Source: Saccharum officinarum (lineage: Eukaryota; Streptophyta; Magnoliopsida; Poales; Poaceae). Taken from it: a stretch of 64,000 nt of DNA. The position numbers were made by a program, and so were the translations under genes. The notes under the pieces are model-generated. The model ran no database searches. It saw nothing but the letters and a program-made list of their open reading frames with translations, and had not been told where the DNA came from. The DNA lies in assembly GCA_020631735.1 (NCBI GenBank), contig CM036215.1, forward strand, positions 15,092,346 to 15,156,345, read 5' to 3'. This document shows, in pieces, positions 56,937 through 64,000 of this stretch (the first letter of the stretch is position 1; the number at the start of each line of letters is the position of its first letter).

Positions 56937-57036
56937 NNNNNNNNNNNNNNNNNNNNNNNNNNNNNNNNNNNNNNNNNNNNNNNNNNNNNNNNNNNNNNNN
57001 NNNNNNNNNNNNNNNNNNNNNNNNNNNNNNNNNNNN
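56937..57036. other. Assembly gap, 100 N
   Basis: Exactly 100 undetermined bases, the conventional placeholder for a gap of unknown size. Sequence to its right is not recognisably TNP2, so a substantial piece of CACTA A, including its right terminus, may be missing or misjoined. Confidence 0.99.
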
Positions 57037-57711
57037 TTTTATGTGGCATGAAGTAGAATAGTTGCTCATCAAGAGGCTACCAATTTTTAATTTTGATGAA
57101 ACACATCCAAGTGACACCTAGGAACACATTAAATTTTTAGGTAAGATGGTTCTCGGTGGCTCTAGCTTTTAATTCTATAATTAGTCTTGCCATTTTTATG
57201 TGGCTTGAAGTCGAACATTTGTTGTTCAAGAGGTCTACCAATTTTAGTTTTTACGGTCACATCCATGTGACACTAGCAACCCATTAAACTTTTAGCTAGG
57301 ATGGTTGTTCATGATGGCGTGGCTCTAGTTTTTATTTTTTTATGATCAAACACACGTGAACCTTTTTTATGTGCACAGATGGATCAAGCATGGATATACA
57401 GTCTCACATCTTTGGATATGCTGCCTATAAGGTTTTAATTAAATTCTAAATCACAAGTTGCACATCATAACTAGAGCTCAGACCATAGCTATCACTAGCC
57501 TATAAGGTCACCAAAATAACCTAGGAACCATCTAACACATGCATGATGAACTCCACCTCAAACTAGAATTTAATCAAACTCAAAACCAAGAACATAGTTT
57601 CTATCGACCAGAGGACAGAGTGTCTATCACATTTGGCGGTGCGTCTGTCAAGACCAAACTTAGTCAGAACTCCTTGCCACTGCTTAAAACTGCACAATAA
57701 CTAAGTTCACG
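57037..57711. repeat. Diverged direct repeats, no gene
   Basis: TTTTATGTGGC(A/T)TGAAGT and the following 120 bp (CAAGAGG...ACACATCCA.GTGACAC) occur twice, near 57037 and 57195, about 158 bp apart. The rest up to the CACTA B start has nothing recognisable. Confidence 0.55.
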
Positions 57712-58026
57712 CACTACTACACAACTGACCTTTCGTCGATCGTCCAAAATGCCTTTAGTCTCGGCGATTTCGGTGACCGGGACTAAATAGAGCTTTAGTC
57801 CCGGTTGGTGTTACCAACCGGGACTAAAGGTCCCTCACCAATGGCTCTATTGTCAGGCGCTGTCAGGAGGGACCTTTAGTCCTGGAACACCAACCGAGAC
57901 TAAAGCCCTGCCTTTAGTCCCGGTCGGTGCCACGGACCGAGACTACAGCTTTTGTCCCGGTCCGTGACACCGACCGGGACTATAGGACTGGCTTTAGTCC
58001 CGGTTGGTGTTACCAACCGGGATTAA
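57712..58026. repeat. CACTA B subterminal palindromes
   Basis: CTTTAGTCCCGGTTGGTG pairs with its inverse across TTAC, giving an almost perfect hairpin at 57793-57829. Further pairs fill 57870-58024, some with CGGTCGGTG or CGGTCCGTG variants. Confidence 0.88.
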
Positions 58027-58686
58027 ACCCCCCCTTATAAATTGAACCTCCCTCTTCTTCCTCCCTACTCGAGCCTGCCCGAGCCTGAGCTTCATTATTC
58101 ATGTTTTTGTTGCTTATCCTTCCATTGTTCTTGCTTGTCTCATCTTCGGTGATCAATCCACTTCAAACGCTTCTACGCCGTCGTCGATTTGTTTGAAAGG
58201 TTGCTAGCTTCATCCTCCTATGTTTTAGAAGCACCATATGTAAATTCATGTTGTATATGGCTATTTTATTTCATATTGCTAGCTCCAATCACTTTTTATG
58301 TTTGAATTTTTATGAACGATGCTAATTATAGTACCTAGAAAGTAGTATACACATATAATGTTTAGTTCTATTATAGACTTTTCAGGATACTTTTTACTTT
58401 AATTTGTTCATGTTCTCATTTTAAAATATTAAATAATGTTGATTCTTTGTAATTTTGAAATAAATTAATTTTAACTTTAAAAATTCTTCAAATTAATTTT
58501 ATTTAGAGATAAAATTACACCTTTTAATAGAAAAATACAAATTTTATGATTTTGCTATCTTTTTATTAATGTCCACAAATTAATTTTATGAAATGATGAA
58601 CCACTTATAAAATTTTGAACTCAATTAGACAAGGTTGTGCCGCACTCTTTTCTTATGCTGGGCTTTTAATTATGTGATGCCATATA

Positions 58687-61600
58687 ATGCAGATAATGAC
58701 ATGCCATTGGATGTACAATGTCGATCGCCGCTCCAACAAGTTTATTGAGGGCGTGCGAGAATTCTGCAGAGTGGCAGAGGAAAATAAGCGGGATGGTTTT
58801 ATGTGTTGCCCATGTGCCATGTGTATGAATTTGAAAGAATTTTGTAGCTCAAGAAATATTCACTTGCACTTGTTTAAGTCGGGTTTTATGCCAAACTACA
58901 TTTGTTGGACCAAGCACGGAGAGACCGGGGTTATGATGGAAGAAGGTGAAGAAGAACAAGCGGACCCTGACGATATTTTTGCTCAATACTGTGACTTCGC
59001 GATGGAGGAAGTTGAAGAAGAGGCAGATACAGAAAACAGTATCGCTGAAGATGATGATGCTCTTGGTGATGTCATTCGTGACGTACAGAGAGATTGTGAA
59101 AGTGAAAAGGAGAAGGCTAAGTTTGACCAAATGCTAGAGGATCACAAGAAGTTACTCTACCCGTCGGCTGAAGATTGGTAGAAAAAGCTAGGCACGACAC
59201 TGGAGTTGTTACAGTGGAAGGCAGAGAATGGTATATCTGACAAGGCATTTGGAAAATTACTGAAGATCCAAAAAAAGATGCTTCCGAAGCCTAATGAATT
59301 GCCCACCACTACATACGAAGCCAAAAAGATCGTCTGCCCTTTAGGATTACAAATCGAGAAGATACATGCATGTCCTAATGACTGCATCCTGTACCGTGGC
59401 GAGCACGAGAATTTAGATGAATGCCCTGTTTGTCATGCGTCATGGTACAAGATCTTGCGAGATGATCCTGGCGATGTTGAGGACGAAGAACGTCCGAAGA
59501 AGAGAATCCTTGCCAAGGTTATGTGGTATGCTCCAATAATTCCACGCCTAAAATGTCTGTTCAGAAACAAGGAGCACGCAAAGTTGTTGCGATGGCACAA
59601 AGAAGACCTTAAGGTGGACAACATGTTGAGACACCCTGCAGATGGATCCCAGTGGAGAGAAATAGATAGAGAATTCCCGAACTTTACAAATGACGTAAGA
59701 AACCCAAGGTTCGCATTGAGTACAGATGGATTTAATCCTTTTGGGGACCAGAGCTCTAGTCATAGCACTTGGCCCATTACTCTATGTATCTATAATCTTC
59801 CTCCATGGTTATGCATGAAGCGTAAGTTCATTATGATGTCGGTGCTCATCCAAGGCCCGAAGCAACCTGGCAATGACATCGATGTCTACCTATGGCCATT
59901 AGTTGAGGAACTCCAGCTGCTATGAAGCAAACTAGGTGTGCGTGTGTGGGATGAGTACAAACAGAAGAATTTGACCTGCGAGCATTGTTGTTCATGACAA
60001 TCAATGATTGACCAGCTCTAAGTAATCTTTCTAGATAGACAAATAAGGGATATAATGCATGCACCCATTGTTTTGGTGACCTTGAGGCTGCCTATTTAAA
60101 AAAATGTCGAAAGGTCATGTACATTGGCTATCGTCGATTTCTTGCTAAGAACCACCAGTTGAGAAAGAAAGGCAAACATTTTAAAGGTATGGTAGAACAC
60201 TGGTCCAAGCCAGGCAACCGAGATGGGGCAGAGGTATTCAAGATGGTCAAGGATTTGAAAGTAGTGTTTGGAAAGGGACAAGGCAGTGAACCTGTTCCAA
60301 AAGACGCTTCGAGGCGCACCCCAATGTGTAAAAAGAAGTCAATATTTTGGGAGCTACCATATTGGAAAGACCTTGAGGTCTGCCACTTGATCGACGTGAT
60401 GCACCTGACAAAGAATCTTTGTATCAATCTCCTAGGGTTCATGGGTGTGTTTGGAAAGCCTAAGGATACCCTTGAGACACGAGAGGACTTGAAGTGCATG
60501 AAAGAACGAGACAACCTGCATCTAGAGAAGACAGATGATGGACGTCATTACTTAAGACCTGCTAGCTACACTCTTAGCAATGAGGAGAAGGAAAGCATGT
60601 TTGAGTGCCTAAGCAGCATCAAAGTCTCATCTGGGTTCTCCTCCAATATAAAGCGTATAATAAATGTGCTGGAGAAGAAATTTGTCAACTTAAAATCGCA
60701 CGACTGCCACGTGATTATGACGCAACTGCTTCTGGTTGCCTTAAGAGGAATTCTACCTCCACATGTACGTCTGGCCACCGTGAAGCTGTGTGCATTTCTC
60801 AATGCAATTTCTTAGAAGGCAATCAATCCTTTTTATCTAGCTACTCTATAGAATGATGTGGTTCAATGTCTTGTCAGCTTTGAGTTGGTGTTCCCTCCAT
60901 CCTTCTTTGATATCATGACACATCTCCTAGTTCATCTGGTCAAAGAGATTAATATCCTGGGTCCTGTGTTCCTACACAACATGTTTCCCTTAGAGAGATT
61001 TATGGGTGTACTGAAAAAATATGTTCACCAGCGGGGTCGGCCAGAAGGAAGCATTGCCAAGGGATACAGGACAGAGGAGGTCATTGAGTTCTGTGTGGAC
61101 TTCATTCCTAACCTTGACCCGATTGGTCTTCCTGAATCACGGTATGAGGGGAGACTTGGTGGAAAGGGTACACTAGGAAAGAAAACATATATCAGCCAGG
61201 GTGATGATTCTTTCAATAAAGCGCACTACACAGTTCTTCGAAACTCCACTGTGGTGGAACCGTATATTGAGAAACACATGAATTTTGTACGATCCGAGAA
61301 TCCTAGGAAGAATGAGGCTTGGATTACGCGTCATCACAGGAAACATTCGGTGATTGGTTGCAAAAAAAATGTCAGGGTGATAAAACTATTGGAGATGAAC
61401 TGTATTTGTTGGCTAGGCAACCAGCGTGGCACGTCCTCACGTACAAAGGGTACGAGATAAATGGAAATACATTTTACACCGTATCCCAAGATAAAAAGAG
61501 TACCAACCAAAACAGTGGTATCCGCGTGGATGCTACGGAACCGAATGGGAACATACACACATATTATGGTCGCATAGAGGAGATTTGGGAACTAGACTAT

Positions 61601-61972
61601 GCACATAATTTTAAAGTCCCTCTATTTCGATGCCAATGGGTGAAGATGAACGGAGGGGTATCAGTCGATAAGGAGTACGGAATGATAATAGTGGACCTCA
61701 ACAATATTGGGTATAGAAATGATCCATTCGTCCTTGCTGCTGATGTGAATCAGGTGTTCTATGTGAAAGACATGTCTACAAAACCCAAGAGAGGGAAACA
61801 TGACGAGAAAAAAGCCAACGAGCCAAAGCACGACATAGTTCTTACAGGAAAAAGAAACATCGTGGTAATTGAAGACAAGTCAGACGTGTCAGAGGATTAT
61901 GAAAAGGATGAACGAATCCCACCCTTCTGTGTGGCCAAAGACCTAAGCATCCTGCTCGCTGCTGCGGAATGA
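58687..61972 (+). pseudogene. CACTA TNP2 transposase, decayed
   Basis: Start at ATG 58687. A transposase-associated domain comes first (WMYNVDRRSNKFIEGVREF, MCCPCAMC), then an acidic stretch. TAG at 59179-59181 follows DW, where the family has a second W. Transposase_21 follows at 59206-59925 (CPNDCILYRGEHENLDECPV, STDGFNPFG), then a break-rich stretch (59925-60117), then the rest with GKHFKG and ELPYWKDLEVCHLIDVMH at 60117-60815. DUF4218 (VFPPSFFDIMTHLLVHLV) lies at about 60885-61220 and DUF4216 (LFRCQWVKMNGGV) at 61319-61972. At least four stops or frame changes; not functional. Confidence 0.87.
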
Positions 61973-62127
61973 TCATAACCAAGGGCATTACGTCAAGAAA
62001 AAGTTTACCACTGTGCCCGCTTGATATAGGTAGTGAACTCAAATTAATAATGTGTATTTGACATCTTGTGTAATATAATTGTAACATTATGCGTTGAAAA
62101 TTCAAATTTTAGTGGTTCAAACTTTGC

Positions 62128-63795
62128 TATATGTGGAAATTATGGATTTTCAACTACACTTTACCAACACTTTATCAAATACAAAAATGGTCTATATATG
62201 AAATGTAGATCTTGATGAGTGGAACAATATTGGTATTCATGACTTTTCCAGTTGAGACCATCCAGGGTTCCGAAAACCGACGTTTGGCTATGAATTCTTT
62301 CAAAATTCAAAATTGAGTGGTTCAAACTTTTACAAATGAAAAGTTGACCATTAGAGCAAATGTAGGTCTTGATGAGTGGAACAAACTTTGTATTCATGAG
62401 TTTTCCATTCGAGACCATCCAGGGTTCGGTCAAAGTGTGTGTTTCTAAAAACCAATGTTTTCACTTTGGTCAAACTTGGTCAAATGACCTTTTTGATGAC
62501 TTCAAATGAAAAACTTTTGAATACCAAGTTGTTAGAGCTCATCAAGATATACATTTGATACATGGACCATATCTTCATCTGGATAAATTTTAGCAAGTTC
62601 CAGGCACATGTTTTCAAAATCAAAGACGGGTTTTGGTCAAACTTGGTCAAATGACAGACTAAATGACTTGAAATAAAAAACTTTGGAATACTAAGTTGTT
62701 AGAGCTCATCAAGATCCAAACTTTTTATATAAACCATTTTTTATATTTGAAAAAAATTAAATAAACAATACTCACCAAATCTTGAATCTCACACAAACTA
62801 TATGAAACTATATGTGGGAATTGTGGATTTTTAACTACACTTTGCCAACACTTTGTCAAATGCAAAAATGGTCTATATATGAAATGTAGATCTTGATGAG
62901 TGGAACAATATTGGTATTCATGACTTTTCCAGTCGAGACCATCCAGGGTTCCGAAAACTAGCGTTTGGCTATGAATTCTTTCAAAATTCAAAATTGAGTG
63001 GTTCAAACTTTTACAAATGAAAAGTTGACCATTAGAGCAAATGTAGGTCTTGATGAGTGGAACAAACTTTGTATTCATGAGTTTTCCATTCGAGACCATC
63101 CAGGGTTCGGTCAAAGTGTGTGTTTCTAAAAACCAATGTTTTCACTTTGGTCAAACTTGGTCAAATGACCTATTTGATGACTTCAAATGAAAAACTTTGG
63201 AATACCAAGTTGTTAGAGCTCATCAAGATATAAATTTGATAAATGGACCATATTTTCATCTGGATAAATTTTAGCAAGTCCCAGGCACATGTTTTCAAAA
63301 TCAAAGACGGGTTTTGGTCAAACTTGGTCAAATGACAGACTAAATGATTTGAAATGAAAAACTTTGGAATACCAAGTTGTTAGAGCTCATCAAGATCTAA
63401 ACTTTTTATATAGACCATTTTTTCTATTTGAAAAATTTTAAATAAACAATACTCACCAAATCTTGAATCTCACACAAACTATATGAAACTATATGTGGGA
63501 ATTATGGATTTTCAACTACACTTTGCCAACACTTTGTCAAATGCAAAAATGGTCTATATATGAAATGTAGATCTTGATGAGTGGAGCAATATTGGTATTC
63601 ATGACTTTTCCAGTCGAGACCATCCAGGGTTCCGAAAACCGGCGTTTGGCTATGAATTCTTTCAAAATTCAAAATTGAGTGGTTCAAACTTTTACAAATG
63701 AAAAGTTGACCATTAGACCAAATGTAGGTCTTGATGAGTGGAACAAACTTTGTATTCATGAGTTTTCCATTAGAGACCATCCAGGGTTTCAAAAA
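62128..63795. repeat. 681-bp tandem repeat, about 2.45 copies
   Basis: The block CAACTACACTTT recurs at 62151, 62832 (TAACTACACTTT) and 63513, an exact period of 681. Copies are highly similar. Each unit is itself made of four related segments of about 160-175 bp: two with TCTTGATGAGTGG forward and two with the inverted CTCATCAAGAT. Reverse-strand open frames in it recur only because the DNA recurs. It lies just after the TNP2 relic, within CACTA B. Confidence 0.92.
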
Positions 63796-64000
63796 CTGAC
63801 GTATATCTCTGAAACTTTTAAATTTTAAAATTTAGACAATTAATGTCGCGTATTTGGATAATTATTATTGAAGAAACAAAAGTTTAACATCCAAATGACC
63901 CAAAAACAAAGTTTCTGTCGAAAGCCAACAATTTTATATATTTTAATTGCCCATTATATTTTTGTATTAACACAATATTCATTATAAATAACATTTATTT
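63796..64000. other. AT-rich end of window, inside CACTA B
   Basis: After the last partial repeat the sequence diverges (TATATCTCTGAAACTTTTAAA...). Nothing coding seen. Confidence 0.5.

Larger units (their letters stand above)
57712..64000 (+). mobile_element. CACTA (En/Spm) element B, plus strand, right end outside window
   Basis: Starts CACTACTACACAACTG with dense palindromic subterminal repeats, followed by a decayed TNP2 gene on the plus strand (58687-61972) and a tandem repeat array (62128-63795). The right terminus and target duplication are not in the window. Its subterminal motif (CCGGGACTAAAG) differs from that of elements A and 39587-40768, so three CACTA families are present. Confidence 0.88.

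Noticed and set aside
62161..63792. Three similar minus-strand frames in the 681-bp array
   Set aside because: They recur only because the DNA is tandemly repeated; lengths differ and no start context or domain is seen.

Overview
This window is nuclear DNA from a grass (Poaceae), most likely of the panicoid/andropogonoid group. The evidence is spliced genes with GT-AG introns, Stowaway and Tourist MITEs, an Au-type SINE, a Sirevirus, several CACTA transposons, and a decayed 18S-ITS1-5.8S-ITS2-26S segment with grass-like spacers. The placement below family level is inference. A run of 100 N at 56937-57036 marks a draft assembly gap.

Layout. (1) 1-23672 is dominated by a tandem segmental duplication, each unit holding a minus-strand LRR receptor-like kinase gene and about 1.4 kb of its upstream DNA. 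Unit A is about 1905-12310 and unit B about 13624-23672 (its gene runs on to 13398). Both kinase genes are broken. Unit A carries a nonsense codon, a Tourist MITE with an adjacent deletion, a Ds-like hAT insertion, frameshifts and a lost C-terminus. Unit B is split by a Ty1/copia element and has small indels and a nonsense codon. A second, related copia element sits upstream of the unit A gene. Each unit preserves the empty site of the other unit's retrotransposon. (2) 23673-28553 is intergenic DNA with several MITEs. (3) 28554-33198 holds the only two genes that look intact: a 175-aa plant protein of unknown function at 28860-29387 (plus), and a two-exon 63-aa CMC4-type twin-CX9C mitochondrial protein at 32069-32940 (minus). 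(4) 33199-34095 is a nearly complete palindrome with a 9-bp target duplication (Mutator-like), just upstream of CMC4. (5) 34685-35905 is a degenerate 45S rDNA fragment. (6) 36050-39352 holds the remains of an O-methyltransferase gene, with a hAT transposase fragment against its first exon, followed by a compact non-autonomous CACTA element (39587-40768). (7) 41658 to the gap is a large CACTA element on the minus strand (TNP2 and a Transposase_24-type gene), split by a 10.4-kb Sirevirus (43558-53972). (8) 57712 to the window end is another CACTA element on the plus strand, with a decayed TNP2 gene followed by a 681-bp tandem repeat.

Functionally, almost everything is transposable-element DNA or gene relics. 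The host genes likely to be active are the 28860 gene and CMC4. CMC4 would be imported into the mitochondrial intermembrane space, and its promoter region carries several site II (TGGGCC) motifs of the kind common in promoters of plant nuclear genes for mitochondrial proteins. I found no convincing new multi-gene system. The observations most worth pursuing are the CMC4 gene beside a long hairpin element, the decayed rDNA relic, the twin kinase pseudogenes with reciprocal empty sites, the young but frameshifted copia copies, and the composite 681-bp array.
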